In this document: piece by piece, positions 8,224 to 15,730 of the stretch | Layout of the letters: each line of letters starts with the position of its first letter | Numbering within the stretch: the first letter of the stretch is position 1 | Source: Lachnospiraceae bacterium UBA7160 | GTDB lineage: Bacteria; Bacillota; Clostridia; Lachnospirales; Lachnospiraceae | Direction: 5' to 3' | DNA: 64,000 bases | Assembly (NCBI GenBank): GCA_002491565.1 | Contig: DKWE01000001.1 | Location: 1 to 64,000 of the forward strand | Notes under the pieces: model-generated | The model's input: only the letters and a program-made list of their open reading frames with translations | Database searches by the model: none | Told to the model about the DNA's origin: nothing | Translations under genes and position numbers: made by a program

Positions 8224-10085
8224 AAAAAAGCTTGCCCATGAAGGAGCGAATCACTGTCACGAGGCGCGGCTTTTTGCTTTTAAACAGCTACTGCCCGGGG
8301 CTTCTGAAAGACAAGACCCTGTACGCGTTCGCGGCGGCGATTCAGCCCCTCGCATCCATCTGGATCTCCGCGCAGATCATCAACGAACTGACGGAAACCA
8401 GGCGAATCCCTGTACTGTTCGGATATGTGGCCGCTGTCATCGGCACAAATTTTATCGTACAGCTCCTGAAAAATGTCCTGAACAAAGCCGCAGCAGAAAA
8501 AGAAGCACAGATGTGGAATTTTTTCGAAAAGATTTTTTCGGACAAAGCCATGTCCCTGGACTACGCGGATCTTGAAAAGGATCAGGTCCAGCAGGCCAGA
8601 AAAGAAGCGCATGAAAATTTGTTTCTGTTCGGAAATGGACTGGGAGAGCTGGTGTGGAGTACAACAGGGCTTGTCAGCTCCACGGTCCAGATCCTCACCG
8701 CCTCTTCCCTTGTGATCACCCTGTTTTCCTCTGCATCGGGAAATACAGTCATGGATTCCCCTCTCTGGATTCTCGCGGTTCTTTTTTTCATCGTCCTTGG
8801 AGGATATGCCAATTCCCGTGCAACGCACAGGGAGAATCATCTGTTTGAACGCTGGTGTAAGGACAGCGTATGGTTTTACCGCTCCTTTTCATTTTACAGC
8901 CAGGAGCTGTCTATGTCTCTGGAACGGGCAAAGGATGTCCGGATCTATGAACAGGAGGAGGCGGCCAGACGTGCATTTCAGTATATGACGGCTAAGGATC
9001 GCGAAGATGCCGGGGCGATTTTTCAGATGTCTCTCTATCCGGCGCTGGCACGCGTGGTGATCGGCGTGGGCAACAGCTTCTGCTGGGTATACGTAGCGGT
9101 CAAAGCCTTCCTCGGAGCCTACGGGGCCGGCAGCATCGTCCAGTACATCGGAGCGCTGGAACGGCTGGGAGCCGGCATCCAGGATATTTTATTTCAGATT
9201 ACAGACAATGCGGTAGCCTGCACCCACCTGAAGGGCCTCTTTGCCTACCTGGATATTCCGAATCACAAATACAACGGCACGCTCCCCGTGGAAAAGCGGG
9301 CGTTCTGTGATCACGGTGACATGGACTACGAGATCGAGTTTCACAATGTCAGTTTCCGGTATCCCGGTGCCAAGCAGGACAGTCTGAAGCATGTCTCGCT
9401 GAAGTTCCGGATCGGAGAACGACTGGCAGTGGTCGGAATGAACGGCTCCGGAAAAACTACTTTTATCAAGCTGCTCTGCCGTCTCTACGATCCGACGGAA
9501 GGGGAAATTCTGCTCAATGGAATTGATATCCGCATGTATGACTACGAGGAGTATCTCAGCCTTTTCTCCGTCGTATTTCAGGACTTCCGGCTCTTTTCCT
9601 TCCCGCTGGGCCAGAATGTCGCCACAGATACAGACTTCGACCCGGAAAGAGCAGAGCGCTGCCTGAACCGGGCTGGTTTTCGGGAAAGGCTTTCTCATCT
9701 TCCTGACGGGCTTGCCACCTGCCTCTACAAAGATTTTGACGCAGACGGGGTAGAAATTTCCGGCGGGGAAGCTCAGAAAATCGCGCTTGCAAGAGCGCTC
9801 TACAAGGATGCGCCCTTTATGATCCTGGATGAACCCACCGCCGCTCTGGACCCTGTAGCCGAAGCAGAAATCTACGCCAGCTTCAACGACATCGTGAGCG
9901 GCAAAACGGCCATCTACATCAGCCATCGGCTGTCCTCCTGCAAATTCTGCGACGAGATTGTGGTCTTCCACGAAGGCGCCATCATCCAGCGCGGCTCCCA
10001 CAATGAGCTCGTCGCTGACGTAACCGGCAAATATTATGAGCTGTGGCACGCCCAGGCGCAGTATTACACGGCAGATACTCTATGA
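8220..10085 (+). CDS. ABC exporter half-transporter, second subunit
   Basis: 621 residues, with the same layout as its upstream partner. Six membrane segments lie in residues about 25-330, then Walker A GMNGSGKTT, signature ISGGEAQK, Walker B FMILDEPTAALD and ISHRLSS. Both composite ATP sites of the predicted heterodimer look complete, unlike many heterodimeric exporters with one degenerate site. It is translationally coupled to the previous gene. A 56-bp palindromic repeat begins 8 bp after the stop codon and may end the transcript. The substrate is unknown; control by the LytTR/GHKL pair is inferred from position and the operator. Confidence 0.92.
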   Translation: MKKSLPMKERITVTRRGFLLLNSYCPGLLKDKTLYAFAAAIQPLASIWISAQIINELTETRRIPVLFGYVAAVIGTNFIVQLLKNVLNKAAAEKEAQMWNFFEKIFSDKAMSLDYADLEKDQVQQARKEAHENLFLFGNGLGELVWSTTGLVSSTVQILTASSLVITLFSSASGNTVMDSPLWILAVLFFIVLGGYANSRATHRENHLFERWCKDSVWFYRSFSFYSQELSMSLERAKDVRIYEQEEAARRAFQYMTAKDREDAGAIFQMSLYPALARVVIGVGNSFCWVYVAVKAFLGAYGAGSIVQYIGALERLGAGIQDILFQITDNAVACTHLKGLFAYLDIPNHKYNGTLPVEKRAFCDHGDMDYEIEFHNVSFRYPGAKQDSLKHVSLKFRIGERLAVVGMNGSGKTTFIKLLCRLYDPTEGEILLNGIDIRMYDYEEYLSLFSVVFQDFRLFSFPLGQNVATDTDFDPERAERCLNRAGFRERLSHLPDGLATCLYKDFDADGVEISGGEAQKIALARALYKDAPFMILDEPTAALDPVAEAEIYASFNDIVSGKTAIYISHRLSSCKFCDEIVVFHEGAIIQRGSHNELVADVTGKYYELWHAQAQYYTADTL

Positions 10086-10092
10086 TATCAGC

Positions 10093-10148
10093 TTTATGAA
10101 AAAATTCCCGGCCTGCCGGGCCAAAGATGCCCTCAGACTGGGAATTTC
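10093..10148. repeat. 56-bp direct repeat, left copy, flanking the AbiE module
   Basis: Matches 11786-11841 over 56 bp with one mismatch, in the same orientation. It contains the perfect inverted repeat CCCGGC-ct-GCCGGG nested between AAATTCCC and GGGAATTT, so it can form a cruciform or a terminator-like hairpin. It begins 8 bp after the exporter gene and ends 10 bp before the AbiEii stop. Confidence 0.9.
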
Positions 10149-10158
10149 AAAATATTTT

Positions 10159-11070
10159 CTATCTTCGTTTGTATTCAAATACATCCGACTCCGCTACGAT
10201 TGCGATACCATTTTTAACAGCCTCGTCATAAGAAATAGTTTCATACAAGAGCTTTTGCGTGATATTCTGATAGTCTGATTCATAAAATCTGCTGGATATT
10301 ATTTTTTTCAGCATCTGAGGAATATCATGCTCCGGTTGCGCTGATGGATTGTTCATTGATTTCATCCTGTCTTCTCGGACTATATCGATCAACTCGTCCA
10401 GATCATTATCCAGCTTTATCACACTTATGAGCTTGCATATATCGTAAAGATGTCTTGAATCCCGGTCCTGCATATTCTGTATTCTATAATCACAGATTGC
10501 AAACACCTTATCCACAAAAGTTCTTTCAACGGATTGTACCTTCATAGAAAACTTTGCAGCATCAAAAGGAACCGGCAATGTGATTTCTCTATCCTCACAA
10601 AATCTTCCGACAAAGCTTGTAACTTCATGCATTTCTACAGGATAAACCATCTGATAATAACTCGTTTCTATGACGATTTCCAACGGAGCAGCAGTAAACA
10701 GTGACTCATATTTGAAGACATACTTGTTGTAGTCATGTCTGGACATTATTTTATCCGCATTTGTCAATGTAAGTCCCAGGCTTTCTGCAATACCGATAAT
10801 AGCTTTCTTCGATTTTCTCTTTTCTGCTTCCGTTGGCTTTTTATTCATAGACAGATCAATATCTTCAGAAAACCGATCTATCAGCTGATAAGCCTTTGAA
10901 AGAGAGGTCCCTCCCTTAAATACAAATGGAAGCGAACTCTTTGAAAGTTCCAGCAGAAACATAGATTGAATCGTATCCTTTTCAACCATTTGCTCCGTGC
11001 GTCCAAGCTCTCTCGCAACAGTTTCTATGATTTCCTTCCACTGTGTTTTGCAATCTTTATACCAGCTCAC
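10159..11070 (-). CDS. AbiEii-family nucleotidyltransferase toxin
   Basis: 303 residues. AbiEii/AbiGii toxins are nucleotidyltransferases that stop growth on phage infection. The core motifs are visible: GGTSLSKAY (residues 53-61) and the metal-binding RFSEDIDL (66-73). The start is a GTG 8 nt after GGAGGG, overlapping the antitoxin gene by 14 bp, the usual coupling in type IV AbiE operons. The gene is clearly richer in A+T than the neighbours and lies between two direct repeats, both signs of recent gain. Family assignment is firm; phage defence is inferred from the family. Confidence 0.9.
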   Translation of the reverse strand: MSWYKDCKTQWKEIIETVARELGRTEQMVEKDTIQSMFLLELSKSSLPFVFKGGTSLSKAYQLIDRFSEDIDLSMNKKPTEAEKRKSKKAIIGIAESLGLTLTNADKIMSRHDYNKYVFKYESLFTAAPLEIVIETSYYQMVYPVEMHEVTSFVGRFCEDREITLPVPFDAAKFSMKVQSVERTFVDKVFAICDYRIQNMQDRDSRHLYDICKLISVIKLDNDLDELIDIVREDRMKSMNNPSAQPEHDIPQMLKKIISSRFYESDYQNITQKLLYETISYDEAVKNGIAIVAESDVFEYKRR

Positions 11071-11674
11071 TCATCAGCCCTCCCTGATAAATATTTCTGT
11101 AAACCCTATCGGGAAACAAGGATATATACTTTCTTACCTCTCCAAAATCAACTGCCAGAGAAGATACAAACTCCCTTAATTTTTCTTTCAGCTCTTCTCC
11201 TGAAATCTCACTGTATCTGTCAATTGTACTCATCAGATCAAGGAATTGTAGGGAAGATCTGTTTTCCTTTGTTATCTTTACAACAGGTTTATATACTATA
11301 AGCTGCCTGCCATCTACATCCATTTTTCTCTGTTTTGTAGAAGCCTCATTGGAACACACCTCATAGCAGGATGGATTCTGAGTGGTAAATCCATACATAT
11401 TGGCAAGCTGTATGCCAGTAATATAGCCCGATACTTCTCCATTTGCTTTAAGATATCTCTTCTCAATAAATTTATCTACCGACATACGCCCTCTGGTTCC
11501 CAGTATCGTTGTATATGCCCTATAGTATACGCCGTTATAAAGACGTTCTATCTTACCCTCATCTACAAGCCTTTTCATTTCCTGCCTGACGGAATCCCTT
11601 GATTTTCCCGGAAGTTCAGAGAGGAATATCGGCTCATCATTTTTATAATTTCTAATAATATAATCGTAGAGCAT
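11057..11674 (-). CDS. AbiEi-like antitoxin / transcriptional regulator
   Basis: 205 residues. The N-terminal 60 residues look like a winged helix-turn-helix (FLSELPGKSRDSVRQEMKRL, then GKIERLYNGVYYR), as in AbiEi and DUF6088 antitoxins. Those neutralise AbiEii and repress their own promoter. The C-terminal part (GYITGIQLANMYGF onward) fits the effector half. It is first in the operon. The start ATG follows GGAGACTCGG. A palindrome spanning its own -10 box is the likely operator. The sequence is A+T-rich like the toxin gene. Confidence 0.8.
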   Translation of the reverse strand: MLYDYIIRNYKNDEPIFLSELPGKSRDSVRQEMKRLVDEGKIERLYNGVYYRAYTTILGTRGRMSVDKFIEKRYLKANGEVSGYITGIQLANMYGFTTQNPSCYEVCSNEASTKQRKMDVDGRQLIVYKPVVKITKENRSSLQFLDLMSTIDRYSEISGEELKEKLREFVSSLAVDFGEVRKYISLFPDRVYRNIYQGGLMSELV

Positions 11675-11712
11675 CTCCGAGTCTCCTTGTTCACAAATTT
11701 GAAATTTTTTAT

Positions 11713-11749
11713 TTCACTTTTATTATAGTGTGAAGTCTGCCTTTGTCAA
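11713..11749 (-). promoter_or_regulatory. AbiE operon promoter and operator
   Basis: A near-consensus promoter reads toward the antitoxin: TTGACA (11744-11749), 16-bp spacer, TATAAT (11722-11727). Inverted half-sites TTCAC (11713-11717) and GTGAA (11730-11734), 12 bp apart, enclose the -10 box, as expected for autorepression. Confidence 0.75.
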
Positions 11750-11785
11750 CACCTTTTTTGGCCGGGGCATCAGAACTCTGTAACA

Positions 11786-11841
11786 TTTATGAAAAAATTC
11801 CCGGCCTGCCGGGCCATAGATGCCCTCAGACTGGGAATTTC
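11786..11841. repeat. 56-bp direct repeat, right copy, flanking the AbiE module
   Basis: Second copy of the 10093-10148 repeat (one difference, A to T). It starts about 37 bp upstream of the AbiE promoter and ends 2 bp before the stop codon of the next gene, so the AbiE operon with its promoter fills the space between the copies. Confidence 0.9.
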
Positions 11842-11843
11842 TA

Positions 11844-12608
11844 TTATACAAGCGCATTCACTTTCGCGTAGGTTTCCTCGTCCACAGGCTCCTGCCATTC
11901 GTTGGACATTTCCTCCCCGTCAATTTCAAAGGCCAGGTGTGCGAACCAGGAGGAATCGGAAGCGCCGTGCCAGTGCTTGACCTCCGCAGGGATATGTACG
12001 ACCGTTCCGGGAGTCATCTTCACCGGTTCCTTGCCCCATTCCTGATACCAGCCCTCGCCGCCGACACAGATCAGCATCTGACCGCCGCCGCGCTTCGCGT
12101 GGTGGGTATGCCAGAAATTGCGGCAGCCCGGCTCAAACGTTACGTTGAAGCAAGTGACCTGGCTGTCGGAAACCACAGAGAGATAGCTGTCTCCGGTAAA
12201 GTACTGATTGACCGGATTGATGTCACCGATATCAAAGAGAATCTGCTGCTGGAAAGCCTCCTTTTCTGTCAGAGCTGGTTCGTCCTCCGCCCAGACCTCC
12301 TTTGCCATATTAAACACCGCCCAGGCCATGGGCCATCCGGCATAAAACGCAGCATGCGTAATAATCGCGGCGATCTCTTTCTTCGTGACGCCATGCTTCT
12401 TCGCGGTGAGCAGATGGTATTTCAGGGAGCTGTCTGCCAGACCTCTGCCCATGAATACCGAGATCACGATGATGCTTCTCGTTTTCAGATCAATATCCGT
12501 GTTGTTCCAGTTTTCTCCAAAGAGAACGTCGTCATTAAAATGGGCAAATTCCGGGGCAAAAACTTCGAGCTTCTCTCTCCCTGCCGTCTGTTTGATCTTT
12601 TCCTTCAT
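11844..12608 (-). CDS. Carboxymuconolactone decarboxylase-like domain fused to a cupin
   Basis: 254 residues. Residues about 20-110 match the CMD/AhpD-like helical domain (TRSIIVISVFMGRGL, KEIAAIITHAAFYAGWP). Residues about 140-245 are a cupin barrel with the metal-ligand pattern HTHHAKRGGGQ ... GTVVHIPAEVKHWHG. CMD and cupin halves are often paired in proteins acting on reactive carbonyls or quinones; no reaction can be named. The CMD half has no CxxC, so peroxidase activity is unlikely. It lies 176 bp downstream of an aldo-keto reductase in the same direction and is probably co-transcribed with it. Confidence 0.88.
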   Translation of the reverse strand: MKEKIKQTAGREKLEVFAPEFAHFNDDVLFGENWNNTDIDLKTRSIIVISVFMGRGLADSSLKYHLLTAKKHGVTKKEIAAIITHAAFYAGWPMAWAVFNMAKEVWAEDEPALTEKEAFQQQILFDIGDINPVNQYFTGDSYLSVVSDSQVTCFNVTFEPGCRNFWHTHHAKRGGGQMLICVGGEGWYQEWGKEPVKMTPGTVVHIPAEVKHWHGASDSSWFAHLAFEIDGEEMSNEWQEPVDEETYAKVNALV

Positions 12609-12662
12609 TAATATAAACTTCCTTTCTTACTCTCATCCCAGTCACAGAGCCTGCACACGCTC

Positions 12663-12724
12663 ATTTCCATTCCAGATGTTTCCGCCAATATGTATTTCTA
12701 TTCCAGTACCTCCGCCAATTTACA
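12663..12724. repeat. Imperfect 31-bp tandem duplication between two genes
   Basis: Two neighbouring units both read ATTTC-x-ATTCCAG and later TCCGCCAAT, with several differences. Non-coding, of unknown meaning. Confidence 0.4.
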
Positions 12725-12784
12725 CTTTGGATCCGGATGTCTCTGGTTACTGTCAAGTATCCGGCTGGAGTCCTATACTGCCTC

Positions 12785-13918
12785 CTACATGCCAAGCATA
12801 CCGGAGAACTCGGACATCATTTCTGATATCCTGATCTGCTGCGGACAAACCTGCTCACAGCTTCTGCAGCCCACACAGTTCGCCGGGCGCTTTTCCTGCG
12901 GCATGCTGGATACCGCCATCGGGGCGATAAATCCGCCGCCGGTGATTTTGTGCTCGTTATACAGGGCAATCAGCTCCGGGATCGGCAGCTCCTGCGGGCA
13001 ATGGGTGGTGCAGTAATGACAGGCTGTGCAGGGAAGACCGCCCTTTTTAGTTTCCTCGTCGGCCAGATTCACCAGCGCATCAAATTCCGTTTTCGTCAAA
13101 GGCGCATCCGCCGCATACGTCTCCATGTTTGCCTTCAGCTGCTCCATGCTGGACATACCAGAGAGCACCATAGTCACACCTGGAATCGTCTGCAGGAAAC
13201 GGAATGCCCAGGCGGGGATAGATTCATCAGGACGGAGCATCGCAAGAGCCGCCTGTTTTTCTTCGGACGCCTTTGCCAGCTTGCCGCCGCGCAGAGGCTC
13301 CATGACCCAGATCGGGATGCCTGCCTCATTCAGAAGCTTAACCTTCTCTTCTGCGCCCTGGAAATGCCAATCCATATAGTTCAGCTGGATCTGGCAAAAC
13401 TCCATATGCTCACCATAAGCCGCAAGAAACCGCTTTATAACCGCCACACTGCCGTGAGCGGAGAACCCCAGGTGCTTAATCCTTCCATTCTTCTTCTGTT
13501 CCAGCAGGTACTCCAGAATGCCGAACTTCGGATCGAGATAATCGTCCACATTGCCCTCGTAGACATTGTGGAACAGATAGAAATCAAAGTACGGGGTCTG
13601 GCACTTCTCCAGCTGCTTCTCGAAGATTTCCTTTACTTTTGGCATGTTGGAATTGTCATAGCCGGGGAACTTGGTGGCAAGGTAATAGCTTTCTCTCGGG
13701 TAGCGGGACAGAAATTTCCCGGCGGTCAGCTCGGAGTTGCCGTTGTGATAACCCCATGCCGTATCAAAATAGTTGATGCCATTGTGGTAGGCGTAATCGA
13801 TCATCTCTGCGGCAGCCGCCTCGTCCACCACCTTGTCGTCTCCGTTCACCACGGGCAAACGCATCATGCCAAGCCCTAATCCGGAAAGTGTAATATCCTG
13901 AAATTTTCTGTAAATCAT
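12785..13918 (-). CDS. Aldo-keto reductase fused to a 4Fe-4S ferredoxin domain
   Basis: 377 residues. Residues 1-270 form the aldo-keto reductase barrel (GLGMMRLP, NYFDTAWGYH, GFSAHG). The C-terminus carries two clusters' worth of cysteines: CTACHYCTTHCP near residue 285 and CVGCRSCEQVCP near 355. Such fusions are common in anaerobes and probably take electrons from or give them to ferredoxin instead of relying only on NADPH. The start is the ATG 8 nt after GGAGG; an in-frame ATG 15 bp upstream lacks a site. The CMD-cupin gene follows it. Confidence 0.9.
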   Translation of the reverse strand: MIYRKFQDITLSGLGLGMMRLPVVNGDDKVVDEAAAAEMIDYAYHNGINYFDTAWGYHNGNSELTAGKFLSRYPRESYYLATKFPGYDNSNMPKVKEIFEKQLEKCQTPYFDFYLFHNVYEGNVDDYLDPKFGILEYLLEQKKNGRIKHLGFSAHGSVAVIKRFLAAYGEHMEFCQIQLNYMDWHFQGAEEKVKLLNEAGIPIWVMEPLRGGKLAKASEEKQAALAMLRPDESIPAWAFRFLQTIPGVTMVLSGMSSMEQLKANMETYAADAPLTKTEFDALVNLADEETKKGGLPCTACHYCTTHCPQELPIPELIALYNEHKITGGGFIAPMAVSSMPQEKRPANCVGCRSCEQVCPQQIRISEMMSEFSGMLGM

Positions 13919-14093
13919 GCCGTTATCCTCCATTACAATCCTTCGTGTGTATCTGTTCCGTTACAAATCCGCGCAGAAATCCATGAAAATGTCCTTTGTT
14001 TTAGTATAAACATCCGCATCTAAAATAGCAAATACTTATTACAAATATAGAGCCATGCCTGACAGGTATGTCTTGATCTGGAATTAATATGCC

Positions 14094-14122
14094 GTATAAT
14101 CTGCCGGCAACCGGACATACTA
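14094..14122 (+). promoter_or_regulatory. Forespore (sigma-G/F type) promoter of the spoVA genes
   Basis: GTATA (14094-14098) and CATACTA (14116-14122) are 17 bp apart, close to the known sigma-G consensus. The -10 extended as GGACATACTA also fits sigma-F. Transcription would start about 145 nt before the small first gene. Nothing else is recognisable in 13919-14276. Confidence 0.55.
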
Positions 14123-14276
14123 TCCCTGACAACCATCTGGCCGCCGCGCTGCAGGACCACGCGGAACTATCTGCTTGTGGTTAGCTATGACAGGATGTCT
14201 GCGCGTTGGGGCATACTGGAATATCTGCTGCGATTGACCGCGTTCGGCCTAAGTTGAAAAGAAAGGGGCGATCTTT

Positions 14277-14441
14277 ATGAAAGGGACTGCATGGAAACGA
14301 TATCTCATTTTTTTGCTGGCACTGCTCGTATGCGCAGGCATAGCCTGGTATTTTTCAGGAGGGGATAAACAGCCGCGAGGAAATGCCGTACTGGCAGCGG
14401 TCAAGGGAGGAATTCATCGATGTCCGATGTTCTCTATCTGA
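14277..14441 (+). CDS. Small single-span membrane peptide at the head of the spoVA operon
   Basis: 54 residues, too short for routine gene calling. It has a basic N-terminus, one hydrophobic helix (LIFLLALLVCAGIAWYF, residues 10-26) and a short polar tail. An AGGGG ribosome site lies 9 nt upstream. The frame runs 22 nt into spoVAA and includes that gene's GGGAGG site, so translation of the two would be coupled. No known spore protein was recognised. Position behind the forespore-type promoter suggests expression in the developing spore, but it may only be a leader that regulates spoVAA. Confidence 0.5.
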   Translation: MKGTAWKRYLIFLLALLVCAGIAWYFSGGDKQPRGNAVLAAVKGGIHRCPMFSI

Positions 14442-15031
14442 AAATTGACCGGAATATACAGGCAAAAGGCTCTCCTGTCTATCTGCGGGAAGCCGCCTCG
14501 CTCGTCTGCAGCAAAAAAGAGATTGAAGATAAGATAAAGACGCTGCGCCTTCCGACACCGGAGATCAAAGGACCTGGCCGCTATGTCTTCAGCGTACTCG
14601 ATGTGATCCGCGCCATTCAGGCAGAATATCCCTCCCTCGAAATCAACAATCTCGGTGAAGCAGATTTTATCATTACCGTGGAGAAACAAAACACGCTGCC
14701 AGACATCCTCTGCTGGGGGAAGACCGTGGCTGTCTGCCTGCTGGCATTTTTCGGCGCGGCATTTACCATCATGGCATTCAATAACGATGTCGGAATCACT
14801 ACCCTGTTCGGCCAGCTCTACGAAACTTTTACCGGTGAGACCTCGAATGGATTTACGGTGCTTGAGGTGTCCTACTCCATCGGAGTCGGGCTTGGCATCC
14901 TGCTCTTCTTCCACCATTTCGCAAAGAAGAAAGGCAGCTCAGACCCAACACCGCTTGAGGTAGAGATGCGTACCTATGAGGATGAGGTGGATACTACATT
15001 GATCGAGGCTGACGGCCGCTCTCAGTCGTAA
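14420..15031 (+). CDS. spoVAA: Stage V sporulation protein AA
   Basis: 203 residues, the expected size. SpoVAA is an inner-membrane component of the SpoVA channel that loads dipicolinic acid into the forespore and releases it at germination. The soluble N-terminal domain (residues 1-95, YLKIDRNIQ, GRYVFSVLDVIRAI) is followed by membrane segments near 103-122 and 150-168 and a short acidic tail. The ribosome site GGGAGG is ideal. The forespore-type promoter upstream fits known sigma-G control. spoVAC-AF are not in the window, so the rest of the channel is encoded elsewhere. Confidence 0.9.
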   Translation: MSDVLYLKIDRNIQAKGSPVYLREAASLVCSKKEIEDKIKTLRLPTPEIKGPGRYVFSVLDVIRAIQAEYPSLEINNLGEADFIITVEKQNTLPDILCWGKTVAVCLLAFFGAAFTIMAFNNDVGITTLFGQLYETFTGETSNGFTVLEVSYSIGVGLGILLFFHHFAKKKGSSDPTPLEVEMRTYEDEVDTTLIEADGRSQS

Positions 15032-15032
15032 A

Positions 15033-15072
15033 GTTACTATCCACAGCCATTCTGGACGCGTGAACCGTAACG
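15033..15072. repeat. Short palindromic repeat between spoVAA and spoVAB
   Basis: Begins GTTAC and ends GTAAC. Its right part, CTGGACGCGTGAACCGTAACG, is close to the right arm of the large palindrome at 18856-18877. Confidence 0.45.
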
Positions 15073-15120
15073 CCGTAAACACAAGCAATAGAATATTGCA
15101 TGAAATGAGGTAGCAAAGGC

Positions 15121-15543
15121 ATGTTAGAACAGATTTTTCTGACCATCGTCGGATTTTCCTCCGGCTTTATCGTGGCAGGCGGCGTGGTCGCGCTGATGGT
15201 GGGGCTCGGCGTGATCACCCGTTTTATCGGGATCACTCACACCGCAAAACATGTGGCAGGATACGAAGATGCCATCCTGCTCGGTGCAATCGTCGGGACT
15301 GTTCTGACTGTCTTTGAAATCAGCACCCCGGTCGGCGCGTGGATCCTGCTAATCATCGGCCTGCTGATGGGAATCTTCGTCGGCGGATGGATCATGGCTC
15401 TCGCAGAGATCGTCAACGTATTCCCGGTCTATTGCCGCCGGCTCGGAATCACAAAAGGGACGAACTGGATCGTCATCACGCTCGCGGCAGGAAAGATCCT
15501 CGGAAGCCTGATGCATTTCTATATGCGTTGGGGGAAGGAGTGA
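15121..15543 (+). CDS. spoVAB: Stage V sporulation protein AB
   Basis: 140 residues with four or five membrane helices, the normal size. It acts with SpoVAA in the spore inner membrane for dipicolinic acid movement. The pattern GLGVITRFIGITHTAKH followed by YEDAILLGAIVGT is characteristic of the family. It lies 89 bp after spoVAA, with the gap partly filled by a palindromic repeat; the ribosome site is GAGGTAGCAAAGG. A strong hairpin terminator follows about 50 bp after the stop. Confidence 0.9.
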   Translation: MLEQIFLTIVGFSSGFIVAGGVVALMVGLGVITRFIGITHTAKHVAGYEDAILLGAIVGTVLTVFEISTPVGAWILLIIGLLMGIFVGGWIMALAEIVNVFPVYCRRLGITKGTNWIVITLAAGKILGSLMHFYMRWGKE

Positions 15544-15595
15544 GTCATATCGCCCTCCTCATCCAAGCCTTCTCACAATTTTTCGCATAAATAGG

Positions 15596-15640
15596 AAAGG
15601 CGGAAATGAAACAGCCCTTCCGCCGCTCCTTTCCGCCTTT
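15596..15640. terminator. Hairpin terminator between spoVAB and galactokinase
   Basis: Perfect 11-bp arms AAAGGCGGAAA (15596-15606) and TTTCCGCCTTT (15630-15640). It can serve both converging transcription units. Confidence 0.7.
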
Positions 15641-15730
15641 ATCATTGCATTTATGACGCGCTCCCAAGCACCCTTCCCAGGTCAAACATCTCAGCAAGAA
15701 TCACTGCATTGCACCAGTACATCGGCTGCA

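Noticed and set aside
6394..10085. Possible degenerate ATP site in one exporter subunit, as in many heterodimers
   Set aside because: Walker A, signature, Walker B Glu and H-loop His are intact in both subunits.
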